Counted from the stretch's first letter, positions 25,900-34,655 are shown. The stretch is DNA of 64,000 nt from Deltaproteobacteria bacterium (GCA_020060215.1 JAGVAP010000143.1:3116-67115), one strand, 5' to 3'. A program made the numbers and translations. The notes: generated by a model from the sequence alone, not told the origin.

Positions 25900-26374
25900 C
25901 GCTTCGCGGTTGGCGGTTGGAGGTTGGAGGTTGGAAGCTGCAGGCAAGAGGCAGTTGCCTCGAACCTCGAGTGGAGCGAAGCGGAACGCTCCTCCAACCT
26001 CAAACCAAAATGGCTTTACCCTCCTTGAAGTCATGGTCTCCATGGCCCTCATTGCAACGGCCCTCCTGGCAATCATGCAGCTGCTAGCCCAGAGCCTGGA
26101 TCTTCAATCCGAGGCCGGGTTCATCACCGCGGCAAGGCTCCTGGCCCAGGAGAGGATTGCAGGGATAGCCGCAAACCCGGAGGAACTCAGGGAAGGGAGC
26201 GCTGAAGGGGGCTTTGGGGAAGACCATCCCGGGTTCCGCTATACCCAGGAAATCAGTCGGACGGGCTCAAACGGGGAGTTGTACCGTGTGAGCCTCACTG
26301 TCTTCATGGATGAGGAAAAGACCCTGCAGCGATCCTTCCCGGTAGAGACGTTGCTGTACAGGAGACCGCAATGA
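25868..26374 (+). CDS. gspI: Minor pseudopilin GspI with repeat-derived leader
   Basis: 168 residues. NGFTLLEVMVSMALIATALL gives the cleavage site and helix, Glu at +5 included. The leader is unusually long (about 48 residues) because 25910-26005 is a GGTTGGA heptamer tract and its partner, read in frame. AARLLAQERIAGIA is the typical GspI motif. The N-terminus starts within gspH, so coupling is likely; the true start within the leader cannot be fixed. The stop overlaps the next gene by four bases (ATGA). Confidence 0.88.
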   Translation: MKHMWMKRRTSASRLAVGGWRLEAAGKRQLPRTSSGAKRNAPPTSNQNGFTLLEVMVSMALIATALLAIMQLLAQSLDLQSEAGFITAARLLAQERIAGIAANPEELREGSAEGGFGEDHPGFRYTQEISRTGSNGELYRVSLTVFMDEEKTLQRSFPVETLLYRRPQ

Positions 26375-27438
26375 TCCACCCCTCAACCCCTGCCATGACA
26401 ACCTCGGAGACTCGGTCACGGAGAACGCCAATGTATGATTCCGACAGATTGTTGATCACGGGGGGATGCGGATTCATCGGAACACGGCTCATCGCATACC
26501 TGATCCAAAACCGCCCGGAGACAAAGATTCGTGTACTGGACAATCTTTCCACCGGGTCCCGCAACGACCTATCGAAGGTCACCCCTTTCCTGGAATGCAG
26601 GGGGCCGAACGGGGAAGCGTGGCATCGTCAGGTCCATCTGATCGTCGGCGACATCGTGAATGCCGAGGTGGCCAGGCTGGCATGCTCCGATGTCGATCGT
26701 GTCGTCCACCTCGCTGCGAACAGCGGAGTTCCCTCCTCGGTTGAGGATCCGGGGCTCGATCTGCGGTCGAACGTCATTGGAACGTTCAACATGCTTGAAG
26801 CCTCCCTGAAGAGCGGAGTAAAGCGGTTTGTCTTCGCTTCCTCCGGGGCTCCCATCGGGCAATGCGAACCGCCGATCCATGAGGAAATGGCCTGTCATCC
26901 CGTCTCCCCTTACGGCGCAAGCAAGCTGGCTGGAGAAGGATACTGCTCTGCATTCTACCACACCTATGGGCTGGAAACGGTCATCCTCCGCTTCTCCAAC
27001 GTCTACGGCCCGGGTTCCCGCCACAAGAGCAGCGTGGTCGCGAAATTCATCAATCAGGCCATCAAAGGTGAACCCATCGAGGTTTTTGGGAGCGGAGAGC
27101 AGACCCGCGATTTTGTCTATGTCCAGGACCTGGTCCGGGCGATCTGCCTGGCATTGAGGAAGGAAGGGATAGGAGGCGAGATCTTTCAGATTGCGACCAA
27201 TACGGAGACGACCATATCGGATATCCTCGATGGTCTCAGGGTCCATTTCAGAAAGGCAGGTCTGGACGGGATCAGGATCATTGGAAAGGACGAGAGAATA
27301 GGCGACGTAAGAAGGAATTGTTCCGATATCACCAAGGCCGGGGACATGCTGGGGTGGAAACCCGAGATCCGGATCGAAGAAGGACTGGAAAAGACCTTCA
27401 AATGGTTTGAGAAACCGGAAACAAGGGATGCGACCTGA
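26371..27438 (+). CDS. NAD-dependent sugar-nucleotide epimerase/dehydratase inside the gsp operon
   Basis: 355 residues from ATG 26371; ATG 26431 (20 codons on) also has a ribosome site (CACGGAG) and starts closer to the fold. Rossmann motif LLITGGCGFIGTRL, then VDRVVHLAANSGVPSSVEDP, FVFASSGAPIG, catalytic PYGASKLAGEGY, and RFSNVYGPGS. This is the extended SDR family of UDP-glucose 4-epimerase and dTDP-glucose 4,6-dehydratase. The usual aromatic residue in SSxxVYG is replaced (SSGAPIG). It overlaps gspI by four bases and gspJ at its end, so it is co-translated with pseudopilins. The substrate cannot be read from sequence. Confidence 0.9.
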   Translation: MIHPSTPAMTTSETRSRRTPMYDSDRLLITGGCGFIGTRLIAYLIQNRPETKIRVLDNLSTGSRNDLSKVTPFLECRGPNGEAWHRQVHLIVGDIVNAEVARLACSDVDRVVHLAANSGVPSSVEDPGLDLRSNVIGTFNMLEASLKSGVKRFVFASSGAPIGQCEPPIHEEMACHPVSPYGASKLAGEGYCSAFYHTYGLETVILRFSNVYGPGSRHKSSVVAKFINQAIKGEPIEVFGSGEQTRDFVYVQDLVRAICLALRKEGIGGEIFQIATNTETTISDILDGLRVHFRKAGLDGIRIIGKDERIGDVRRNCSDITKAGDMLGWKPEIRIEEGLEKTFKWFEKPETRDAT

Positions 27439-28105
27439 AACGGAAGGCGGGGGTTTCTCCGGAGAGAGGTTCTCAGCAGGGACCCGCACGGACGGCATGA
27501 CTCTCCTGGAGGTGACGATTTCGGTATTCGTCCTGGTGATGATCATGGGGGTGCTCTACGGGGCCTATAACTCCTGTGCGGAATCCGTTCGGATTGCCCG
27601 TGACGGAGGGGAGATCAGGCAAACGGCCAGGATGATCCTGGAACGGATGAGCGTGGAACTTGAGTGCGCAGTGGCAGGTGGGGGACTGTCCATGGTTGGA
27701 GAAGAAGCGGAAATGGATGGTCACCCGGCCGACCGGATCCGGTTCTACAGCGTGGGCGGGGCGAGCCGGGAGGCGGGAGTGGATCTCGTCCGTCTGAGTT
27801 ATGCACTGACGAGAGACCCGGAAGGGGGCGGGCTGATCCTCGCCCGCACCGAGGAAGGGGTGGTCGGGCCAGGGAACACCATGGTCAGCCACTCCTTTGA
27901 GCTCGCGCGCAAGGTGAGGGGCTTCGATATCGTCTACCATGACACGGAGGGGAAGAGATTCGAACAATGGAACACCGGCTCCGGAGAGCACGCGGATATG
28001 CTTCCCTCGTTCATCCTGATCCGGTTGGCCCTGGGGGGAACTGAAGGGAAACCTCAGATCTTCACCACGGGCGTGCACCCCGAACTGTCAGAGGTCCGAC
28101 GCTGA
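27428..28105 (+). CDS. gspJ: Minor pseudopilin GspJ
   Basis: 225 residues from ATG 27428 (TTG 27407 would add seven). The start lies inside the epimerase gene. The leader ends DG before MTLLEVTISVFVLVMIMGVLYG, with Glu at +5. The GspJ features QTARMILERMSVELECA and a beta-rich C-terminal domain (DRIRFYSVGGAS, VDLVRLSYAL) follow. With GspI and GspK it should form the pseudopilus tip complex. The end of the protein is next to a 564-base repeat-rich gap. Confidence 0.88.
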   Translation: MRPETEGGGFSGERFSAGTRTDGMTLLEVTISVFVLVMIMGVLYGAYNSCAESVRIARDGGEIRQTARMILERMSVELECAVAGGGLSMVGEEAEMDGHPADRIRFYSVGGASREAGVDLVRLSYALTRDPEGGGLILARTEEGVVGPGNTMVSHSFELARKVRGFDIVYHDTEGKRFEQWNTGSGEHADMLPSFILIRLALGGTEGKPQIFTTGVHPELSEVRR

Positions 28106-28669
28106 TCCGAAAATCCCCCTAGATGAAGGAATGATTTACTGGCATGCCAGTGGTACGAACAATGGCTGTGCCGGTGATTCGTGCCGGGAACAGAAAAATC
28201 TTTCTCAATGGAGCGCCAAATGGATCAAAGGGGAACCCTCACCACGGGCCAAGAACCGGCGGACAAGCTTCAATAGGAATGAATATCGTTGGAGCCCTAT
28301 TCCTGTGGGAGCAAGCTCCTGCTTCCCGATTCTTTCAGTTCCGAGAAGATCGGGAATCAGGAGCTTGCTCCCACAGAAGACCACCAGGACTCACTGTTCG
28401 ATCATTCTTGCCACCTCCGCGGGCAAGCGAGCGGGGCTGACCTGTCGTCCCTAGTCCCGCGGTTATCTCCCCATTCGACTTTGCGCGTTGAGCGTTCAAC
28501 GTTCGTTATCACCTGAGATCGGTTCACTTCCCTTTGAAACCTCCACCTCTGGTTACCCTCATAGTCGCATAAAACAATTTCGAGGGGGTCTCCTGAGGCC
28601 ACCCGCTCTGCGGGTGGAGTGTCACTGAACTTCCCCCTTTTCCAAAGGGGGACCGAGGGGGATTTGGGC
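28106..28669. other. 564-base repeat-rich spacer between gspJ and gspK
   Basis: No gene is recognisable. It holds the REP-like element 28280-28390, a CCACCCGCTCTGCGGGTGG hairpin at 28602-28620 and a CCCCCTTTTCCAAAGGGGG hairpin near 28631-28649, the latter within 25 bases of the gspK start codon. Confidence 0.6.
28280..28390 (+). repeat. REP-like element, copy with loop in orientation A
   Basis: Stem arms GAGCAAGCTCCTGCTT and AATCAGGAGCTTGCTC surround a 26-base loop (28327-28352) that starts CGATTCTTTCAG. The flanks (TGAATATCG on the left, AGAAGACCACCAGGAC on the right) match the copy at 63892-64000, whose loop is inverted. Confidence 0.9.
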
Positions 28670-29593
28670 ATGGAACGTCGCGGTTCGGTCCTGATCATTA
28701 CATTGATGATCATCATGAGCCTTGCGGGTTTGACGCTGGATCTTTCAGACCAGTCGACCATATCCCTCTCCCTTTGCGGCTTTTCGCGAGACTCCTTTCT
28801 CGCCCGCCAGGCGGCCCGGTCGGGGGTGCAGGTCGCACTGGAGCGCATCGCGTCGGATCCCGACCAGGAGGTGGACAGCCTGCAGGAGGAGTGGGCCGCT
28901 TTCAGCTCCGTGCCTTTGCCGGAGACCCTTCCCGAAGAGCTGGTCGTGTCAGGCCGGATTGTCGACGAGAGCGGGAAACTCAACCTGAACACCCTGCTGA
29001 ATCCAAAAGGAGAGATCGAGGAGAAAGACCAACGGCTGCTGATCCGTCTTTTTCGGGCGTTGGGTATTGAGGAGGAAAAGGCGGCCCCTCTGCTGGACTG
29101 GCTGGACAAGGATGAAATCGAGCGAATGGGCGGCGCCGAGTCCTATTACTACCAGGACCTCCAAGTGCCTTATGCCTCCGCCAACGGCCCATTGATGACG
29201 CTCGATCAGATTGCCCTGGTCAAAGGGGTTGCAGAGTCCTTTCAAGGCAAAGACCTGCGGGACTATGTGACCCTGTATTCCGACGGGAAAGTCAACATCA
29301 ACACGGCTCCCGTGGAGGTGCTTCAAGCACTGAGTGACAAGTTCGACCGTTCCGTTGCCGAGGCCATCGTCGACTACCGCAAGACCGACGTCTTCCGCAA
29401 AACGGAGGATCTGAGGAAGATCCATGGAATGGACGAAAACCTGTTGAGCGGTGTCAGCGAGTGGGTCACGGTCAAGAGCTCGGCCTTCTCTATCGAAGCA
29501 GTGGGCAGCTATTCGGGAGTATCTTCGGCGGTTCGTGCGGTGGCCAGGAAGGAAAAGGATGGAATGAAGCTCATCTACTGGAGGACGCAATAG
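28670..29593 (+). CDS. gspK: Minor pseudopilin GspK
   Basis: 307 residues from ATG 28670; upstream in-frame codons read a common palindrome repeat. The leader is short (MERRG), then SVLIITLMIIMSLAGLTLD without Glu at +5, as expected for GspK. ARSGVQVALERI, LNLNTLL, LLDWLDKDE, and two helix-hairpin-helix-like segments (GKVNINTAPVEVLQALSD and EDLRKIHGMDENLL) follow. The large insertion typical of GspK is present. It caps the pseudopilus. Confidence 0.92.
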   Translation: MERRGSVLIITLMIIMSLAGLTLDLSDQSTISLSLCGFSRDSFLARQAARSGVQVALERIASDPDQEVDSLQEEWAAFSSVPLPETLPEELVVSGRIVDESGKLNLNTLLNPKGEIEEKDQRLLIRLFRALGIEEEKAAPLLDWLDKDEIERMGGAESYYYQDLQVPYASANGPLMTLDQIALVKGVAESFQGKDLRDYVTLYSDGKVNINTAPVEVLQALSDKFDRSVAEAIVDYRKTDVFRKTEDLRKIHGMDENLLSGVSEWVTVKSSAFSIEAVGSYSGVSSAVRAVARKEKDGMKLIYWRTQ

Positions 29594-29598
29594 GAACG

Positions 29599-31023
29599 AT
29601 GGAATTCCTGCGAGATCTCTTCCTGCCCAGGAGCGTGGTCGGGCTGCACTTGGATCATCGGACCGTCAGGGCCGTGCAGGTCTCCAACCCCTTCCGGTCT
29701 CCGGTGATCGATCGCATGGTGGTTCAGGACCTGGGGGATCTCGAGAACGGCTGCAGTATCGGGGAGCTGCTCAAGATGCAGAAGATGTCCCCGGAGCTGG
29801 TGATTACGGGGCTCCCCTCTTCAGCAGCATCGATCCGGGAGCTCTCCATCGCCTTTGACCATCCCAGGAAAGTGGGCCGGATCATCAAGTACCAGATGGA
29901 GCCCCTGGTCCCCTATCCGGTAGAGGATATGATCGTGGACTACCTGCCTGCAGCACCAGGGGAGCCCCTCACGGCGATCGGGGTAAGAAAAGAGATGATC
30001 TCGGCCCGGATCGAAGATCTCCGAAGAGCGAAAATCGAACCCGGGGTGGTGACCCTGGATAGTCTCGCCCTGTTCGGACTCTACCTCCGGCTTCACGAGG
30101 AGGAGATCTCGAGTGGAGTGTCCATTGTTCACAGAGAAAAAGATGAAACGCTCCTGATTGTCGTAGATAAGAGCAGGCCGGCCCTCATCCGGGTCCTGCA
30201 GGGGGGGCATGTCTCGGAGATCAAGCACAGCCTGGATCTCTACCAATTGAAAAACCCATCCTGCACGATGGAGAGGATCCTTTTGACAGGGCCGGCAGCG
30301 GAAGAGACACTCGCAATGGAGCTAGGCCGGGAAACGGGGATCGATGTGACCCCCTGGCGTCCTTTCGACCACCTCAGGCACGGGCTTGGGGAGATCGACA
30401 TCGCGACCCAGTCCCTCTTTGCCGTTCCCCTTGGGCTTGCCATCGGGTGCTTTGCGGCGCCCCTGAGAGGGTTCAATCTCAGACGCGAAGAGTTCGCACT
30501 CATGAGCTCCGCGAATCTGAAGAGGCCTCTTGCGTACATGGCGGCCGCCATCCTGATCCTCGGAACGCTCGTCACCTTCACGACCTACCATGGGCTCCAC
30601 CGGTCCGAAAGAGAATACGCGGACTTGAGATCTGAGATCCATACGGTTTTCAAGGCTGCATCTCCGGATGTCCCCAACATCCTCAAGGGCATGGAATTGG
30701 AGCAGATGAGGCAGAGGATCAATGAGGGCATGAGGGACCACAGGTGGGTGGCAGGGCTCACGGAGGGAGGGCTTACGATCGACGTGCTGCTCATACTCAC
30801 GCGAAACCTCACCGGACTCAAGGACGTAAAGCTGGACAATGTCTCGATCGAAGGCAAAAGGGTGGACCTCGACGGTCGCGCATCATCATTCCAGAGTGTG
30901 GATAACATGAAGGCCGTTCTTGAGCGTACCGGCTTTTTCACGCAGGTCAGGCTGGTTGGAGCGAAGATGGACAACAGGGACAAGATGGTACGGTTCAACT
31001 TTGTGATGGAGCGTCAGCCATGA
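29599..31023 (+). CDS. gspL: Type II secretion protein GspL
   Basis: 474 residues from ATG 29599, five bases after gspK. The cytoplasmic actin-like (PilM-type) domain begins VVGLHLDHRTVRAVQVSNP and includes KYQMEPLVPYPVEDMIVDYL and LDSLALFGLYLRL. A transmembrane helix is at ~340-360 (YMAAAILILGTLVTFTTY) and a ferredoxin-like periplasmic domain closes it (VDLDGRASSFQSVDNMKAVLE). It links GspE to GspM. The last four bases overlap gspM (ATGA). Confidence 0.9.
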   Translation: MEFLRDLFLPRSVVGLHLDHRTVRAVQVSNPFRSPVIDRMVVQDLGDLENGCSIGELLKMQKMSPELVITGLPSSAASIRELSIAFDHPRKVGRIIKYQMEPLVPYPVEDMIVDYLPAAPGEPLTAIGVRKEMISARIEDLRRAKIEPGVVTLDSLALFGLYLRLHEEEISSGVSIVHREKDETLLIVVDKSRPALIRVLQGGHVSEIKHSLDLYQLKNPSCTMERILLTGPAAEETLAMELGRETGIDVTPWRPFDHLRHGLGEIDIATQSLFAVPLGLAIGCFAAPLRGFNLRREEFALMSSANLKRPLAYMAAAILILGTLVTFTTYHGLHRSEREYADLRSEIHTVFKAASPDVPNILKGMELEQMRQRINEGMRDHRWVAGLTEGGLTIDVLLILTRNLTGLKDVKLDNVSIEGKRVDLDGRASSFQSVDNMKAVLERTGFFTQVRLVGAKMDNRDKMVRFNFVMERQP

Positions 31024-31541
31024 AGCCGGGGTTGAGGATCCTGGCCGCAACCGCTGCAGCAGGAATTCTTCTGTTGGGCCTTTTGTACTACCTCCTCCTT
31101 CTTTCGCCCGCCCAGGCAAAGCGGAAGTCGCTGGACAGGTCCGTGGCCAAAATGAGGAGCGACCTCTCGCAGATGATCCTCCTCAAGTCCCGATGGGAGG
31201 CCTTTGTAAAGTCCAGGGCGGAGGCAGAGAAGATGCTGCAGCAGCGGGGAAAGGACTTCACACTTCTGACGTACCTTGAAGGCGTGTGCCGCCAGGCGGG
31301 GATCGATCAGAAGATCCAGTACATGAAACCCCTGGATCTGCCGGAGCAGGAAGGTCCGGTCAAGCCCGTGGGGATCGAGATGCGTCTTTCCGAACTGGAC
31401 ATCCGCAACCTGGTTCAGCTCTTGTACCAGATCGAACATTCCCGCCAGCTCCTGAGCATCACCAGGATCAAGATCCGCCCGTCTGCGGAGGAAGGAAAGA
31501 GGTCCCTGGAAGTCATCCTGCAGATCGGTACATGCATGTGA
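31020..31541 (+). CDS. gspM: Type II secretion protein GspM
   Basis: 173 residues. An N-terminal helix (ILAATAAAGILLLGLLYYLLLLS) is followed by a coiled-coil region (SLDRSVAKMRSDLSQMILLKSRWEAF) and a ferredoxin-like domain (LSELDIRNLVQLLYQIEHS, LLSITRIKIRPS). It overlaps gspL by four bases and ends the gsp run; no gspN or prepilin peptidase gene follows. The 244 bases to the next gene show no clear structure beyond short hairpins. Confidence 0.88.
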   Translation: MKPGLRILAATAAAGILLLGLLYYLLLLSPAQAKRKSLDRSVAKMRSDLSQMILLKSRWEAFVKSRAEAEKMLQQRGKDFTLLTYLEGVCRQAGIDQKIQYMKPLDLPEQEGPVKPVGIEMRLSELDIRNLVQLLYQIEHSRQLLSITRIKIRPSAEEGKRSLEVILQIGTCM

Positions 31542-31785
31542 CGGATGAACAGCCGGGAACGTAGAGAAACATACCTATCAAACGACATCTGCGCCGAGGG
31601 CCGCATGGTTGTTGCCACCGTGTGATCTGACCTGAGGAGGTTGCTCTCAGGCTTCTATCCATTGAAACCATGCCGTCGGAGAAAGGAGGTGGAGAGAGGC
31701 AGCAATGGTGCACGCGGTGAGTCGCCGGCAAGGGAGATGGTTAAAGGACAGAAACTGTATCCGAGAGGATGGGAAGGAGATGGAG

Positions 31786-32484
31786 ATGAAAAAGAAGACG
31801 GTTTTGCTGACGATTTCAATGTGGATCTGTTTCGGTTTGTTCGCAGGGGCACACGCTTCGACACTTTCGTTCCACACGGGCATCGATGTGCTGTTGAACA
31901 GCGGCGGAGGACCGGACACGGGCCAGCCATGGCTGTTTGCAGGTCAGAACACAACTGTCAGACTCAAGTACGACTCCCTGCTGAAGTTCAACGATCTCTT
32001 CGGCGCCGATCCGGGCCAGATCCCGGCCGGAAGCACGGTCACGTCGGCCACACTCCACCTGTATATGTTCTATGATGCTGCGGGCTATGAGCGCCGGTTG
32101 TATCAGATGGTGGAGTCCTGGAATGAAAGTACGCGATGGAACACCCTTCCGGGCGGCGGCGGTATCGTCCCGGGGGTCAACACGGAAACCTCTCCAGTCG
32201 CAACCTGGGCCGGCGGAACCACGGGATGGAAGGACATCGATGTGACCGACTCTCTCCTGGGATGGATGGCGGGGGAAGACCAGTACGGATGGGGTATCTG
32301 GGGAGAGAAGGCGGGGTCCTTTTCAGTCGCGTACGTCAATTCCTTCAACAACAGCTCCAACCGTCCCTGGCTGGAGGTGGACTACCAGGAATACCAGCCT
32401 CCTTCGGTGCCTGAGCCCGGCACCATGCTCCTGCTCCTGATCGGGGTGGGAGGGTTGGCGGTTACACGGATGAGAACACACTGA
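31786..32484 (+). CDS. Exported DNRLRE-domain protein with PEP-CTERM anchor
   Basis: 232 residues from ATG 31786, which follows GGGAAGGAGATGG. The signal peptide ends near GAHAS. A single DNRLRE-like beta-sandwich domain follows (LLKFNDLFG, VTSATLHLYMFYDAAGYERRLYQMVESWNESTRWNTLPG, DVTDSLLGWMAG, NRPWLEVDYQE). The C-terminus VPEPGTMLLLLIGVGGLAVTRMR is a PEP-CTERM signal for exosortase processing. Such proteins are usually surface or exopolysaccharide associated. No exosortase is in the window. It forms its own transcription unit with a terminator right after it. Confidence 0.9.
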   Translation: MKKKTVLLTISMWICFGLFAGAHASTLSFHTGIDVLLNSGGGPDTGQPWLFAGQNTTVRLKYDSLLKFNDLFGADPGQIPAGSTVTSATLHLYMFYDAAGYERRLYQMVESWNESTRWNTLPGGGGIVPGVNTETSPVATWAGGTTGWKDIDVTDSLLGWMAGEDQYGWGIWGEKAGSFSVAYVNSFNNSSNRPWLEVDYQEYQPPSVPEPGTMLLLLIGVGGLAVTRMRTH

Positions 32485-32515
32485 CCGTCCACAGCCGATG
32501 TGGCAAGAAGGAGAG

Positions 32516-32545
32516 GGGCCAGGCGAGTTCGCCTGGCCCTTTTTT
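32516..32545 (+). terminator. Rho-independent terminator after the PEP-CTERM gene
   Basis: GGGCCAGGCGA (32516) pairs with the segment ending GCCTGGCCC (32539) around GTTC, followed by six T residues. It is perfect and strong. Confidence 0.95.
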
Positions 32546-32600
32546 CGGGTTCACATGCCGTCTTTGATTAATGAAAACGATTCGGGAAAGGGGTTGGAAA

Positions 32601-32618
32601 GCAGGAGCGAACTCCTGC
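32601..32618 (+). repeat. Short hairpin
   Basis: GCAGGAG, CGAA, CTCCTGC. It lies in the 329-base gap before the BKACE gene. Nothing else in that gap is recognisable. Confidence 0.5.
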
Positions 32619-32813
32619 GGAAGATCTTTTCCATGATCCGTCTAGAGCCAGCGGGGCTCGTCAGAGCGAGAACAGTCGGGAGCGCATGGATTCCGTCTCA
32701 GGCGATCGCCTTGACATAGAGAACGGGGTGTGCAAATAGAAACTCAATCGAATCCTTTTTGGTCCCACCGGTTGAATCTCCTTCTGTAAAATGTTTTCGC
32801 CTGGGGTGGCGCC

Positions 32814-33689
32814 ATGCAGAACCAAAAGGTGATTGTCACAGTGGCCGTTACCGGCGGAATCGGTGACAAGTCCAGACATCCGCAGCTTCCTGTCACGCCG
32901 AAAGAGATCGCCGATAGTGCGTTGGAGGCCCACTCGGCAGGGGCTGCCGTCGCACACATCCACGTCCGGCATCCCGAAACCGCGGAACCATCCATGGCGT
33001 TCGAGTATTACGCGGAGGTGGTGGATCGCATTCGAGAGAAATCGAACCTGATCATCAACCTGACCACCGGAGCCGGGGCAAGGATCATCCCCGATGATTC
33101 CGACGAGGTCGGGCTGGGAGCCGGCACCACGTGGCGCTCCCCTATGAGGCGGGTCGAACATGTACTCCGACTGAAGCCCGAGCTGTGCTCGCTCGACGTG
33201 GGTTCGATGAATTTCGGGCCGCGGGTATTCGCCAATGTCCTCCCCCATGTGGAAGAGATGGCCACGCTCATCACGGAGGCCGGCGTAAAGCCCGAACTCG
33301 AGGTCTTCGATATGGGACATGTCGAGATCGCCATCCACCTGGTCCGCAAGGGCTTGGTAAGGGAGCCTGCAATCTTTCAACTGTGCCTGGGGATAGCGTG
33401 GGGGATGCCTGCTTCTGCCAGGAATATGATGATCATGAAAGAAGCCCTGCCTGCGAACGGCATCTGGTGCGGTTTCGGGGTGGGGGCCTGGAGTTTCCCC
33501 ATGGTTGCACAGGCGGCTCTCCTGGGAGGCAATGTCCGGGTGGGATTCGAGGATAATTTCTTTCTCAAGCCCGGGGTAGAGGCACGGACGAACGCTCAGC
33601 TGGTCGAAAAGACCGTACGCATATTGTCCGCCCTGGACAAGGAGCCGGCCACGCCACCGGAGGCCCGCAGGATGCTGCACCTGGGATAG
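32814..33689 (+). CDS. BKACE family (DUF849) beta-keto acid cleavage enzyme
   Basis: 291 residues. It opens KVIVTVAVTGGIGDKSRHPQLPVTPKEIADSALEAHSAGAAVAHIHVR, the family signature with the two zinc-binding His of HIHVR. LIINLTTGAG, LCSLDVGSMNFG, ELEVFDMGHVEIA and GVGAWSFPMVAQAALLGGNVRVGFEDNFFLKPG follow, with the catalytic Glu in the GFEDN segment. These enzymes condense a 3-keto acid with acetyl-CoA to give acetoacetate and a new acyl-CoA. The substrate is set by pocket residues I cannot assign. It lies just upstream of hydratase and dehydrogenase genes, which suggests beta-oxidation-like catabolism. Confidence 0.92.
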   Translation: MQNQKVIVTVAVTGGIGDKSRHPQLPVTPKEIADSALEAHSAGAAVAHIHVRHPETAEPSMAFEYYAEVVDRIREKSNLIINLTTGAGARIIPDDSDEVGLGAGTTWRSPMRRVEHVLRLKPELCSLDVGSMNFGPRVFANVLPHVEEMATLITEAGVKPELEVFDMGHVEIAIHLVRKGLVREPAIFQLCLGIAWGMPASARNMMIMKEALPANGIWCGFGVGAWSFPMVAQAALLGGNVRVGFEDNFFLKPGVEARTNAQLVEKTVRILSALDKEPATPPEARRMLHLG

Positions 33690-33692
33690 ATC

Positions 33693-33858
33693 CAGATGCA
33701 GGATGCAGGAGGCGGCAGGTTGCAACCGGTCGGCTGCAGGTTGCCTGGGCCCCGTGGTCATTTGTCATCGTCAGTGGAGCCGGGACCGCCGAGACAGACC
33801 CTGATCGCACGATCCTGGTCCCTGGACCTGGACCCTGCATCCTGAATCTTGCATCTTT
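33693..33858 (+). repeat. Armed repeat element of the GATGCAG family
   Basis: The left arm near 33693-33712 (AGATGCAGGATGCAGG) is complementary to the right arm at 33832-33858 (CCTGCATCCTGAATCTTGCATC). The loop contains further GGTTGCA and GGACCTGGACC short repeats. It spans the gap before the enoyl-CoA hydratase gene. Confidence 0.7.
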
Positions 33859-33875
33859 TTGAAGAAGGAGACGCT

Positions 33876-34655
33876 ATGGACTACAAAACGCTTGCCGTGG
33901 AGATCAAGGGGCCGGTTTGTATTCTTTCCCTGAACCGTCCTGAAACGCTCAATGCCCTGTGCCCTGAAATGAGGGATGATCTGATGCACTTCTTCGACTG
34001 GGCCGCCAGGGACGAGGATCTGCGGGTGCTGATCCTGACCGGCAAGGGGCGGGCCTTTTCCGCCGGGGGAGACCTGAACATGTTCAAGGCCGCCCACGAG
34101 AACCATCGAAAGACGGGGCAACGTACGGGTTTCAGCGAAGTCCCTCTGCAGAGGGCCATCGTCGACTTCCCCAAGCCGATGATCGCGGCCGTCAACGGGT
34201 TGGCTATCGGTTTCGGGCTCACGGTCACGCTGCCCTGCGACATCCGTATTGCATCCGATCAGGCTCAATTCAGCTGCGCATTTGTGCGCATCGGCGTTAC
34301 ACCGGAATTCGGGAGCTCCTATTTCCTGCCCAGGTTGATCGGGTACGGCAAGGCGGCGGAACTGGCCTTTACCGCAAGGATGTTCGATGCGCGGGAGGCG
34401 GAACGGCTCGGCCTGGTCGATCGTGTCGTAGAACAGGGACGTCTCCTGGAGGAGGCCGAGGAGCTGGCCCGGACCATCTGTCAATGGCCGGCGGATGCCG
34501 TGCGCATGACCAAGCGGGTCCTGCGCCACGGCATGCAATCGACGCTGGATCAGACGCTTCTCTATGAGGCCATGGTGTTTCAGGACTGCACACACAGCAG
34601 CGAACACTATGATGCGGTATGTGGAGTGTTGAAGCAGATCAGGACGACCCCTTGA
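33876..34655 (+). CDS. Enoyl-CoA hydratase/isomerase
   Basis: 259 residues from ATG 33876 after AAGAAGGAGACGCT. Crotonase motifs are AFSAGGDLNMF (first oxyanion-hole loop), AAVNGLAIGFGLTVTLPCDIRIAS (second) and FVRIGVTPEFGSSYFLPRLIG with a Glu at the position often catalytic. ARMFDAREAERLGLVDRVV follows. Typical length. It adds water to, or isomerises, an enoyl-CoA. It precedes a 3-hydroxyacyl-CoA dehydrogenase gene, separated only by a dispersed repeat pair. Confidence 0.92.
   Translation: MDYKTLAVEIKGPVCILSLNRPETLNALCPEMRDDLMHFFDWAARDEDLRVLILTGKGRAFSAGGDLNMFKAAHENHRKTGQRTGFSEVPLQRAIVDFPKPMIAAVNGLAIGFGLTVTLPCDIRIASDQAQFSCAFVRIGVTPEFGSSYFLPRLIGYGKAAELAFTARMFDAREAERLGLVDRVVEQGRLLEEAEELARTICQWPADAVRMTKRVLRHGMQSTLDQTLLYEAMVFQDCTHSSEHYDAVCGVLKQIRTTP

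Noticed and set aside
29461..29598. Upstream extension of GspL
   Set aside because: The frame is open to 29461, but it overlaps gspK and lacks GspL homology; ATG 29599 gives the standard N-terminus.
32814..33689. Lysine fermentation gene (3-keto-5-aminohexanoate cleavage enzyme)
   Set aside because: The family fits, but no lysine aminomutase or 3,5-diaminohexanoate dehydrogenase genes are in the window, so the specific substrate is not claimed.
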